Origin: Streptomyces violascens
GTDB taxonomy: Bacteria; Actinomycetota; Actinomycetes; Streptomycetales; Streptomycetaceae
Assembly: GCF_014649955.1 (NCBI RefSeq)
Contig: NZ_BMUA01000015.1
Location: forward strand, 1 to 64,000
Direction of reading: 5' to 3'
Length of the DNA: 64,000 nucleotides
The notes under the pieces were generated by a model, which had not been told where the DNA came from, searched no databases, and was given only the letters and a program-made list of their open reading frames with translations. Both the position numbers and the translations under genes were made by a program. How positions within the stretch are numbered: the first letter of the stretch is position 1; each line of letters opens with the position of its first letter. Shown here piece by piece: positions 28,827 through 36,263 of the stretch.

Positions 28827-29645
28827 CTACTTCTTCTTCGTGAACTGCTCGTACGCCGCGATCACCTCGGCCGTCGGGCCGTCCATCCGCAGCGTGCCCG
28901 ACTCCAGCCAGAGCGTCCGCTCGCAGGTCTCCCTGATCGAGGCGTTGCTGTGGCTGACCAGGAAGACGGTGCCCGCCTCCTGGCGCAGCTCGTTGATGCG
29001 CTCCTGGCTGCGGCGCTGGAACCGGGCGTCACCGGTGGCCAGGGCCTCGTCGATGAGGAGCACGTCGTGGTTCTTGGCGGCCGCGATGGAGAAGCGCAGC
29101 CGCGCGCTCATGCCGGAGGAGTACGTGCGCATCGGGAGCGAGATGAAGTCGTCCTTCTCGTTGATCCCGGAGAAGTCGACGATGTCGTCGTAGCGCTCGC
29201 GCACCTCCTCGCGCGACATGCCCATGGCGAGTCCGCCGAGGGTGACGTTGCGCTCGCCGGTCAGATCGTTCATCAGCGCCGCGTTCACGCCGAGCAGCGA
29301 GGGCTGGCCCTGGGTGTAGATCTTGCCTCGGGCGGTCGGAAGGAGCCCCGCGACCGCCTTGAGCAGGGTCGACTTGCCCGAGCCGTTGGAGCCGATGAGG
29401 CCGATCGCCTCGCCGCGCCGGGCTACGAAGGTGACGCCCTTGACGGCGTGCACCTCGCGCATGCCCGGGGTCTCCTTGCGCGAGACGATCCGGTTGAGCG
29501 CGGCGGTGGCCCCGCCCCTGCCCTTGGACCCGGTCCCGTTGACCTTGTAGACGACGTGCACGTCGTCGGCGATCACGGTCGGCTCGCCGAGCTCTGCCGG
29601 CGCCGCGTCTTCCACGGCCCTGTCCGGCGTCTGGGTCTCAGCCAC
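28827..29645 (-). CDS. TagH-like ATPase of a cell-wall polymer ABC exporter
   Basis: This 272-residue ABC ATPase of the polysaccharide/teichoic-acid (TagH, KpsT) type starts with GTG. It contains Walker A GSNGSGKSTLL, the signature region with SSGMSARLRFSIAAAKNH (the degenerate SSGM-type C-loop of this subfamily), Walker B DVLLIDEALATGD, and the switch histidine in FLVSHSNASI. The N-terminal extension with IADDVHVVYKVNG is also typical of TagH relatives. It overlaps the permease gene by eight bases. Together they should form a full transporter that flips a lipid-linked wall polymer, such as teichoic acid, across the membrane. Wall polymer chemistry is supported by the GT2-TagF fusion encoded nearby. 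Confidence 0.92.
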   Translation of the reverse strand: MAETQTPDRAVEDAAPAELGEPTVIADDVHVVYKVNGTGSKGRGGATAALNRIVSRKETPGMREVHAVKGVTFVARRGEAIGLIGSNGSGKSTLLKAVAGLLPTARGKIYTQGQPSLLGVNAALMNDLTGERNVTLGGLAMGMSREEVRERYDDIVDFSGINEKDDFISLPMRTYSSGMSARLRFSIAAAKNHDVLLIDEALATGDARFQRRSQERINELRQEAGTVFLVSHSNASIRETCERTLWLESGTLRMDGPTAEVIAAYEQFTKKK

Positions 29646-30594
29646 GTCCGTACTGCTCCTCTGCCTTCCAGAAGTACATGAAGCCCAGGGCCAGCGCGAC
29701 GACCGCCCAGCCGCCGGCCACCGCCCACACGTGCGGGGGCAGCTTGCTCGCGTGGAAGCTCCGGATCATCGAGAACCGCACCAGGTCGATGTAGACCGCC
29801 GCCGGGTTGAGCCCGAGCAGCTGGCCCACCAGGGGGTTCATCTTCTTGAGCTGCGGGCCCAGGTTCCACATCACGCCGGACATGTACATCCAGGTACGCA
29901 GGATGAACGGCATCACCTGGGCGATGTCCGGGGTCTTGGCGGTGATCCGGGCCATCACGAGCGACAGGCCCGTGTTGAACATCGACTGCAGGACCAGCGC
30001 CGGGACGAGCAGGAGCCACGAGATCCCGGGCAGCTGGCCGAAGCACATGATGATGATCGCGAGCGCGGCCAGCGAGAACAGCAGCTGCTGGAGCTGCTGG
30101 AGGGCGAGCGAGACGGGCAGCGAGGCGCGCGGGAAGTGCAGCGCCCGCACCAGGCCGATGTTGCCGGTGATCGCGCGGGTGCCCGCCATGATCGAGTTGG
30201 CCGTGAAGGTCCAGATGAACACGCCCGTGACCAGCCACGGGATGTAGTCCGGCGTGCTGCCCTTGTTGCCCATCAGGACGCCGAAGATGAAGTAGTACAC
30301 CGCCGCGTTCAGGAGCGGCGTCATCAGCTGCCAGATCTGGCCCAGCTTCGCCTCGCTGTACTGCGCGGTCAGCTTGGCGGTGGCGAACGCGGTGATGAAG
30401 TGGCGCCGGGCCCACAGCTGCCGCACGTACTCGGGCAGCGAGGGGCGGGCGCCGCTCACCTTCAGGCCGTACTTCTCGGCCAGCTCGGCCGGGCTGAGGG
30501 CCTGGTCGCCGGGGTACCGGGCGGACTGCGTCGGGATGAAGGCCGACGCGTCCGATGGTGCTGCGGTCTCGCGCGCAGCTGCGGTCTGGCTCAC
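29638..30594 (-). CDS. TagG-like permease of a cell-wall polymer ABC exporter
   Basis: The deduced protein has 318 residues from a GTG at 30594. A longer open frame reaches 30738, but it would cross the TetR operator. After a cytoplasmic N-terminus it has six transmembrane segments typical of ABC-2 polysaccharide exporters, with AKLTAQYSEAKLGQIWQLMTPLLNA in the conserved amphipathic helix and VMPFILRTWMYMSGVMW in the membrane domain. This is the TagG/RfbA-type transporter half. No strong ribosome-binding site precedes the GTG. On the minus strand TTGCGT (30712-30707) and TACTCT (30688-30683) form a plausible promoter with an 18-base spacer, and the -35 lies inside the palindromic operator, so the divergent TetR protein probably represses it. 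Confidence 0.9.
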   Translation of the reverse strand: MSQTAAARETAAPSDASAFIPTQSARYPGDQALSPAELAEKYGLKVSGARPSLPEYVRQLWARRHFITAFATAKLTAQYSEAKLGQIWQLMTPLLNAAVYYFIFGVLMGNKGSTPDYIPWLVTGVFIWTFTANSIMAGTRAITGNIGLVRALHFPRASLPVSLALQQLQQLLFSLAALAIIIMCFGQLPGISWLLLVPALVLQSMFNTGLSLVMARITAKTPDIAQVMPFILRTWMYMSGVMWNLGPQLKKMNPLVGQLLGLNPAAVYIDLVRFSMIRSFHASKLPPHVWAVAGGWAVVALALGFMYFWKAEEQYGRG

Positions 30595-30669
30595 TACGGT
30601 CGCTTTCGCCGGGGGATCCCGGGAGGCTTCCCGGGGCTGGGGATCACTTGCGACGGGACGGACCCGTAT

Positions 30670-30728
30670 CGTCGCTACGGCGAGAGTAGGGCGGGTTTGC
30701 GTCGCAACGCAACCGTGTCGTCGCAACG
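30670..30728. promoter_or_regulatory. Three-copy TetR operator array between tetR and the exporter
   Basis: The core CGTCGC(A/T)ACG occurs three times: 30670-30679 (T variant), 30700-30709 and 30719-30728. The middle copy is embedded in a clean palindrome TTGCGT-CGCA-ACGCAA (30697-30712); the third is a degraded palindrome (TGTCGT-CGCA-ACGCTA) overlapping the -10 TATGCT (30730-30735) of the TetR gene. The TetR ATG follows at 30742, about where transcription should begin, so the message is probably leaderless. The arrangement suggests one regulator shutting both directions. Confidence 0.65.
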
Positions 30729-30741
30729 CTATGCTCAAGGC

Positions 30742-31374
30742 ATGACCAAGACGGACCCGGAGACCGCCGCGAACCGCCCGCCGTCACGCCGCGCCCCCGC
30801 GGGCGCCGCCGTGCTGCGCGAGGACGTGACGGAGGCCATCCGGGCGGCCGTCTTCGAGGAGCTCGCCGCGGTCGGCTTCGCCCGGATGTCCATCGAGGGC
30901 ATCGCGCGCCGCGCGGGGGTCGGCAAGACCGCGGTCTACCGCCGGTGGAGGTCGAAGCTGAGCCTGGTCCTCGACCTGGTGTCGGCCTTCGCGGAACAGG
31001 GCCTTCCGGTGCCGCACACGGGCTCCCTCTACGGGGACATCCGGGCCCTGCTGGCGGTCGCCTCGCTGGCCCTGCGCCACCCCGTCGCCTCGCAGGTCAT
31101 CCCCGACCTGCTCGTCGAGTCCGTACGCCACCCGGAGATCGCCGACGCGATCAAGGCTGCGCTGCTCGACGGTCAGCAGGGTGTCGCCGCGGTCGTCGTC
31201 CGCGAGGCCGTCGAACGCGGCGAGCTGCCCCCGGGGGCGGACCCCGACCGAGCCCTCGACCTGATCGTGGGCCCTCTGTACTGGCGCCTGGTAGTGGTCA
31301 AGGGAGCCCTGCCGAAGGGCTACCTGGACGACCTGGCCAAGTCGGCGGTAGCCGCCCTGAAGGCAACGGGCTAG
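30742..31374 (+). CDS. TetR-family repressor of the polymer exporter locus
   Basis: A 210-residue TetR-family protein with the N-terminal helix-turn-helix VTEAIRAAVFEELAAVGF followed by ARMSIEGIARRAGVGKTAVYRRWRSKL. The C-terminal ligand-binding domain, with LVESVRHPEIADAIK and LDLIVGPLYWRLVV, is of the TetR_C_33 type. It is divergent from the TagG-like permease gene with a shared operator array, so it is likely an autoregulated repressor of the exporter. The ligand might be a wall-polymer intermediate or lipid, but nothing in the sequence reveals it. The ATG at 30742 is chosen because it lies seven bases after a TATGCT -10 element; the large open frame upstream is antisense to the exporter genes. 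Confidence 0.9.
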   Translation: MTKTDPETAANRPPSRRAPAGAAVLREDVTEAIRAAVFEELAAVGFARMSIEGIARRAGVGKTAVYRRWRSKLSLVLDLVSAFAEQGLPVPHTGSLYGDIRALLAVASLALRHPVASQVIPDLLVESVRHPEIADAIKAALLDGQQGVAAVVVREAVERGELPPGADPDRALDLIVGPLYWRLVVVKGALPKGYLDDLAKSAVAALKATG

Positions 31375-31423
31375 CGCCTCACGGCCGCAGGCGGTGCGGC
31401 CCGCGGCCCGGCCGAACGGGTTC

Positions 31424-31527
31424 GAGGGGCGCGGGGCTGTGACAGCGTGCGGCTCCGCCGTGTGGGCGCGGAAGCCTCCCACGGCCCGCACCCGAAAGCG
31501 AAGTCGCGGAAGCCCCCCGCGCCCCTC
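31424..31527. repeat. Streptomyces-type intergenic palindromic repeat
   Basis: A 104-base element with inverted ends GAGGGGCGCGGGG (31424-31436) and CCCCGCGCCCCTC (31515-31527). Internal sequence such as TGCGGCTCCGCC followed by GTGTGGGCGCGG resembles a repeat that I recognise as scattered between convergent genes in many Streptomyces genomes. Here it occupies the gap between the convergent TetR and GT2-TagF genes and probably acts as the shared terminator. Confidence 0.7.
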
Positions 31528-31530
31528 ACC

Positions 31531-33771
31531 TCAGCGACTCGCCCCCGCAGGGGCGAACTCCGCCCCCCTGACGCGCTGCGCGGGCAGATTCCGGCCCGTG
31601 GGGGCGGGGGCGGACCCGGAGTCCCCCAGGAACACCCGCCGCACGACCCGCTCCGCCGCATGCCCGTCGTCGTACGGGCAGAACCGCGTGCGGAAGGCGG
31701 ACCGCAGCTGGGCCGAGCGCGAGCCGCGCCAGTGGCCGGTGGTGAAGATGTCGATCAGCTCGTCCTCGTTGCGGGCGACCGCGCCCGGCGGGCAGCTCCG
31801 CAGGTCGAAGTAGGTGCCCCGGGCCGCCTCGTACGCCTCGCGGTCGTCGTCGAGGATGACGATCGGCCGGTCGAGAGTGACGAAGTCGAACATCAGGGAC
31901 GAGTAGTCCGTGACGAGCGCGTCCGAGACCAGGAAGAGCTCCTCGACCGACGGATACCCGGTGACGTCCAGGACGCGCGGCAGCGGGGTCCGGTTCAGCG
32001 GCGCCCGGTAGGCGAAGTGGGCGCGGGTCAGCAGGAAGAACTCCGGGCCGAGCGCGCGGCCGAGCCGCTCCAGGTCGAGCGGGAGGTGCTGGCTGCGGCT
32101 GTAGTCGCGGTACGTCGGCGCGTACAGGACGACCGTCGACTGCTGCGGAACGCCGAGCAGTTCGCGCAGTGCGGCCACGCCGGCCGGGGTGGCGCGGTGC
32201 AGCACGTCGTTGCGCGGGCTGCCGTATTCGAGCGTGGTGTACGAGGCCGGGAAGGCACGCTCGCCGACCAGCGTGGCGTGCCGGTTGGCGGACAGGGCGT
32301 AGTCCCACTTGTCGGCGTCGGCGAGCAGGCGGGCGGCGTCGGTGTCGCGCGAGGCCGCCGGACGGTCCGTCAGATCCAGGCCCACCGTCTTGAGCGGGGT
32401 GCCGTGGTGGGTCTGGAGCAGGATCTGGCCGCGCCGCTTGACCAGGCGGTGGTCGAACTCGACGTTGCTCACCAGGTACTTGGCCCGCGCGAGGGCCTCG
32501 AAGTAGCCGAAGCTCTCGGGGCGCAGGCGCGGGGTGGCCGACGGCACCGTCGCGTCCTGCTCGGGCGCCGTGATCCAGGCGGTCCGCATGCCGGGGACGA
32601 GTTCTCGGACCTTCGCCTCGATCGCCGCCGGGTTGCACGCGTAGCCGCGGTTCCCGTACGCGCTGAACACCGCCAGGTCCTCGCGTACGGGCCGACATCG
32701 CTGGACCCGGTAGTGCAGCCCCAGCGCGGCCGAGCGCACCGGGCGCACCACCTTCGCGGCGAGCGCCCGGGTGCGGGCACGCAGCGCGCGGATCCCGCGC
32801 AGCACGCGGTAGATGCGGTACGTACCGAAGCGGACGCCGGCGTACCGCAGCCCGGCGGCGCCCGGCACGCGGTGGCGGCCGTAGTGGGCGCGGGCCAGGC
32901 GGAAGAACTCGGTGCGGGTGCGCGCGGACAGGCCGGGCGCGGTGAGGACCGTGGCGGAGGCGGCCACGAGGTGCTCGGCCATCCGGCGCGCGAGCACCGG
33001 GCGCCACCTGTTCAGCTCGGGACGGGAGTCGATGAAGTCGAAGGTGCGGTCGTACTGGGGGAAGAGGTCGAAATAGCGGCCGGACGTGGCGGCCGCGCCG
33101 CGCCGCCTGCGGTGGTGCACGCAGACCCGCTCCAGGGTGCTGAGCGAACCCGCCGCGAGGAGCGTCGCGTACGACCAGAAGGTGTCCGTGTGCCGGCCGG
33201 GCGCGAAGGTGAGCCCCTCGCGCTCGGTGAACTCCCGCTTGTACGCCTTGTTCCAGGACGGCGACGGCTGCCTCAACAGGTCCGGGCGCTCGTCCAGTGG
33301 GAAGGAGACGGGGCCCGACTCGGTGAGGTGTGGCGGCAGGACGTACTCCCTCTCGCCCGACCAGTGCGTATGGGCGTGGCCGAAGACCAGGACGTCGGGG
33401 TCGCCGGACGCCTTGAGCCGGTCGGCGATGTCGCGCAGGGCGTGCGGGGCCAGGGTGTCGTCGCCGTCGAGGAACAGCACGTACTCGCCGGTGGCGCGGG
33501 CGAGCCCGGCGTTGCGGGCGGGGCCCGGGCCCTGACCGGGGTCGGCCGGGTCCGCGGGCAGGTGCACCGCGACGACCCGGGGATCGCGGGCGGCGACCTC
33601 GTCGATGATCTCGCCGCAGGAGTCGGGCGAGCCGGCGTCGACCGCGATCACTTCCAGGTCGAACGCCGGGCTCTCGTCACTCTCGTACGTCTGACTCAGT
33701 ACCGATTCCAGACAGGCGTGAAGATGGGCCTGGAGCTTGTACGCGGGCACGATGACGCTGAACCGGGGCAA
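31531..33771 (-). CDS. GT2 glycosyltransferase fused to a TagF/TagB glycerophosphotransferase
   Basis: A 746-residue fusion. The N-terminal 230 residues are a GT2 domain: FSVIVPAYKLQAHLHACLESVL, the metal-binding YVLFLDGDDTLAP, and PSWNKAYKREF. After a basic linker, residues from about 360 are a CDP-glycerol glycerophosphotransferase domain with LLQTHHGTPLKTVGLDL, VVLYAPTYRDYSRSQ and the YSSLMFDF motif of TagB/TagF proteins. Such enzymes polymerise glycerol-phosphate or similar polyol-phosphate wall teichoic acid on the inner membrane face; the GT2 part would add sugars or prime the chain. No signal peptide is present, so it acts in the cytoplasm. It sits close to the TagGH exporter genes, supporting teichoic acid biosynthesis. 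Confidence 0.9.
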   Translation of the reverse strand: MPRFSVIVPAYKLQAHLHACLESVLSQTYESDESPAFDLEVIAVDAGSPDSCGEIIDEVAARDPRVVAVHLPADPADPGQGPGPARNAGLARATGEYVLFLDGDDTLAPHALRDIADRLKASGDPDVLVFGHAHTHWSGEREYVLPPHLTESGPVSFPLDERPDLLRQPSPSWNKAYKREFTEREGLTFAPGRHTDTFWSYATLLAAGSLSTLERVCVHHRRRRGAAATSGRYFDLFPQYDRTFDFIDSRPELNRWRPVLARRMAEHLVAASATVLTAPGLSARTRTEFFRLARAHYGRHRVPGAAGLRYAGVRFGTYRIYRVLRGIRALRARTRALAAKVVRPVRSAALGLHYRVQRCRPVREDLAVFSAYGNRGYACNPAAIEAKVRELVPGMRTAWITAPEQDATVPSATPRLRPESFGYFEALARAKYLVSNVEFDHRLVKRRGQILLQTHHGTPLKTVGLDLTDRPAASRDTDAARLLADADKWDYALSANRHATLVGERAFPASYTTLEYGSPRNDVLHRATPAGVAALRELLGVPQQSTVVLYAPTYRDYSRSQHLPLDLERLGRALGPEFFLLTRAHFAYRAPLNRTPLPRVLDVTGYPSVEELFLVSDALVTDYSSLMFDFVTLDRPIVILDDDREAYEAARGTYFDLRSCPPGAVARNEDELIDIFTTGHWRGSRSAQLRSAFRTRFCPYDDGHAAERVVRRVFLGDSGSAPAPTGRNLPAQRVRGAEFAPAGASR

Positions 33772-33951
33772 CGGAACATCCTGGGGGCGTGAGAGGACAC
33801 GGGCGGATGGCCCGTGAACGTCCGAAGGAGTGATCCGGTTACGCCGCCGGTGCCGTCCGGCGTAGTCGCGTGATCATGCGCTTGACGTGGTGTCATGCGA
33901 GCGCCTGGCCATGATCGTTCGATCGGGTGATCAAGTTCGCTGCACGTACGC

Positions 33952-34833
33952 TTACTTGACCGCGCCGGCCATCACCCCCGACACGAACTGCCGCTGGAAG
34001 GCGAAGAAGACGGCGAGCGGGATGACCATCGAGACGAAGGCGCCCGGCGCGAGCACGTCGATGTTGTTGCCGAACTGGCGGACCTGCTGCTGCAGGGCCA
34101 CCGTGATCGGCGGGTGCTTGGAGTCCGCGAAGATCAGCGCGACCAGCATGTCGTTCCAGACCCACAGGAACTGGAAGATGCCGAGCGAGGCGATCGCCGG
34201 GCCGCCGAGCGGCATCACCACGCGGGTGAAGAGCCGGATCTCGCCCGCGCCGTCGAGGCGGGCCGCCTCGAGGAGCTCCCTCGGGATCTCCGCGAAGAAG
34301 TTGCGGAGCAGGAAGATCGCGAAGGGCAGGCCGAAGGCGACGTGGAAGATGATCACGCCGACCGTCGTCTCGAAGATCCCGATCTGCCCGAAGAGCTTGG
34401 CGACCGGCACGAGGGCGACCTGCACCGGCACGACGAGCAGGCTCACCACCACCATGAACCACCAGTCGCGGCCCGGGAAGTCCATCCAGGCGAACGCGTA
34501 ACCGGCGAGCGAGCCGATGACGACGACCAGGACGGTGGCGGGGACGGTGATCGCGACCGTGGAGAGCAGGGAGTTGGTGATCGTGCTGTTGTCCAGCAGG
34601 CTCGCGTAGTTGTGGAAGGTGAACCGGGACGGGTCGGTGAATGTCTTCCACCAGCCCGTCGAGGCGATGTCGGAAGGGCTGCGCACCGAGGAGAGCAGCA
34701 GTCCGACGGTCGGCATCAGCCAGAAGAGGCCGACCAGGACGAGGAACACGCGCAGCACGCCGCCGCCCGTACGCGACGCGATGCGCGCGGGCAGAGACTG
34801 CCGGGCCTTGACGATCCCTTCGACAGCGGTCAT
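33952..34833 (-). CDS. Carbohydrate ABC transporter permease, MalG/GgtD type
   Basis: A 293-residue inner-membrane permease with six predicted transmembrane helices and the cytoplasmic EAA loop EIPRELLEAARLDGAGEIRLF followed by TRVVMPLGGPAIASLG, which docks the transporter ATPase. It belongs to the MalG-like second subunit of carbohydrate uptake-1 systems. It is translated from the ATG at 34833, 71 bases after the larger permease gene. No ATP-binding subunit is encoded nearby; Streptomyces sugar importers commonly share the distant MsiK ATPase, and this is likely the case here. The sugar is unknown. Confidence 0.93.
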   Translation of the reverse strand: MTAVEGIVKARQSLPARIASRTGGGVLRVFLVLVGLFWLMPTVGLLLSSVRSPSDIASTGWWKTFTDPSRFTFHNYASLLDNSTITNSLLSTVAITVPATVLVVVIGSLAGYAFAWMDFPGRDWWFMVVVSLLVVPVQVALVPVAKLFGQIGIFETTVGVIIFHVAFGLPFAIFLLRNFFAEIPRELLEAARLDGAGEIRLFTRVVMPLGGPAIASLGIFQFLWVWNDMLVALIFADSKHPPITVALQQQVRQFGNNIDVLAPGAFVSMVIPLAVFFAFQRQFVSGVMAGAVK

Positions 34834-34903
34834 CGCCTGGCCTCCTCGCGCACACACCGGACAATGCCGTGCCGTCCCGGGCGACGACCGCCTCTGCGGG
34901 CCC

Positions 34904-36256
34904 TCATCGCTTGGCCTCCCGTCGCATGCGGCGAATATTGAAGAGCATCACCGGGATCACGAGGAGCAGCAGCAGGACCGCGATCGCGCTGCCTATGCCC
35001 AGGTCCGCCTCGGTGCCGAAGGAGGAGCGGTAGAGCTGGAGGGCGAGCACGTTCGCGTCGGCCTGGCTGGAGCCGGGCGCGATGATGAAGACCAGGTCGA
35101 AGATCTTCAGGACGTTGATCATCAGCGTGACCAGGACGACCGCGAGCACCGGCGCGAGCAGGGGGACGGTCACCCGGCGGAACACCTGCCACTCGTTCGC
35201 GCCGTCCACGCGGGCCGCTTCCAGGAGTTCGCGCGGCAGCCCGGCGAGCCCCGCCGCGATGAGCACCATCGCGAACCCGGCCCACATCCAGATGTACGAG
35301 CCGATGATGGCCGGGGTGACCAGCGTCGGGCCGAGCCATTCGACGCCGTTGTAGGGCTCGTGGAAGTTGCTTTCGGGCAGCCGGAGTTGGGCTCCGTCGG
35401 CCGAGGCGGGCAGGGTGAACGTGCCGTCCGCGCCGGCGGTGGCCGAGGTGACGATCTTGCCGTCCTTGACGGCCTCGACCTTGATGCCCTTGAGGCCGAG
35501 CTCCTTGGCGTCGATGACGCCCGGACGGCCGCCGCCGCCCTTGGTGAAGTCGAGCCAGACCGTGCCGGTGACCTTGCCCGGGTCGGCCTTGGCGGCCTTC
35601 GCGGTCCCGGCCGACGCCGGCATCTTGTCGGCGGCGACGCCCACGAGGGGCAGCAGGGCGGGGTGCCCGGCGTGCACCGCGTCCCGGGTGATGAAGGTCC
35701 CGCCGCCCCCGTCCTTCAGCGGCGCGCTGGGCAGCGGATGCGCCTTGGGATAGCCGGCCGACTCGGTGAACGTGTCGTGCACGCCCACCACCACCGCGTT
35801 GGCGACCCCGCGCGCCGGGTCCTGCTCGTACACCAGGCGGAAGATGATGCCCGCGGCGAGCATCGAGATTGCCATCGGCATGAACACGATGAGCTTGAAC
35901 GCCGCTCCCCAGCGCACCCGTTCGGTCAGTACGGCGAAGATCAGGCCGAGGGCGGTGGCGATCGTCGGGGCGCAGACGACCCAGATCGCGTTGTTCTTCA
36001 CCGCGGTGCGGATGGTGTGGTCGGTGAACAGCGTCTTGTAGTTGTCGATTCCGGCGAATGAATGACCGGACTGATCGAAGAACGATCGATAGATCGAGAA
36101 TCCGATCGGATAGACCACGAGCGCACCGAGCAGCACGAGCGCGGGCAGCAGGAAGGCCGCCGCGATCCACTTGCGGGTACCGGTGACGCTCTTGACGGCC
36201 TGGGGCGCGGGCGGTGTGGCGGGAGGCGGCGCGCCTCCCGCCGTGGCGGTCGTCAT
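34904..36256 (-). CDS. Carbohydrate ABC permease, MalF type, with a large extracellular insertion
   Basis: A 450-residue permease, about 150 residues longer than the usual subunit. Transmembrane segments lie near residues 32-57, 88-112, 120-142, 312-335, 368-390 and 420-440, and the EAA loop ELLEAARVDGANEWQVFRR near 343-361. Between helices 3 and 4 (about residues 145-305) is an extracellular region. Within it, residues 228-283 (KVTGTVWLDFTKGG, then DAKELGLKGIKVEAVKDGK and ADGTFTLPA) have the pattern of a Cna-B/SdrD-type prealbumin-like domain: G-V-W-x-D, D-x-x-E-x-G-L-x-G-(I/V)-x-V, and D-G-x-(F/Y). It lies between the binding-protein gene and the second permease. The insertion might contact the binding protein or cell wall; that is inference. 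Confidence 0.9.
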   Translation of the reverse strand: MTTATAGGAPPPATPPAPQAVKSVTGTRKWIAAAFLLPALVLLGALVVYPIGFSIYRSFFDQSGHSFAGIDNYKTLFTDHTIRTAVKNNAIWVVCAPTIATALGLIFAVLTERVRWGAAFKLIVFMPMAISMLAAGIIFRLVYEQDPARGVANAVVVGVHDTFTESAGYPKAHPLPSAPLKDGGGGTFITRDAVHAGHPALLPLVGVAADKMPASAGTAKAAKADPGKVTGTVWLDFTKGGGGRPGVIDAKELGLKGIKVEAVKDGKIVTSATAGADGTFTLPASADGAQLRLPESNFHEPYNGVEWLGPTLVTPAIIGSYIWMWAGFAMVLIAAGLAGLPRELLEAARVDGANEWQVFRRVTVPLLAPVLAVVLVTLMINVLKIFDLVFIIAPGSSQADANVLALQLYRSSFGTEADLGIGSAIAVLLLLLVIPVMLFNIRRMRREAKR

Positions 36257-36263
36257 CGCCGGA

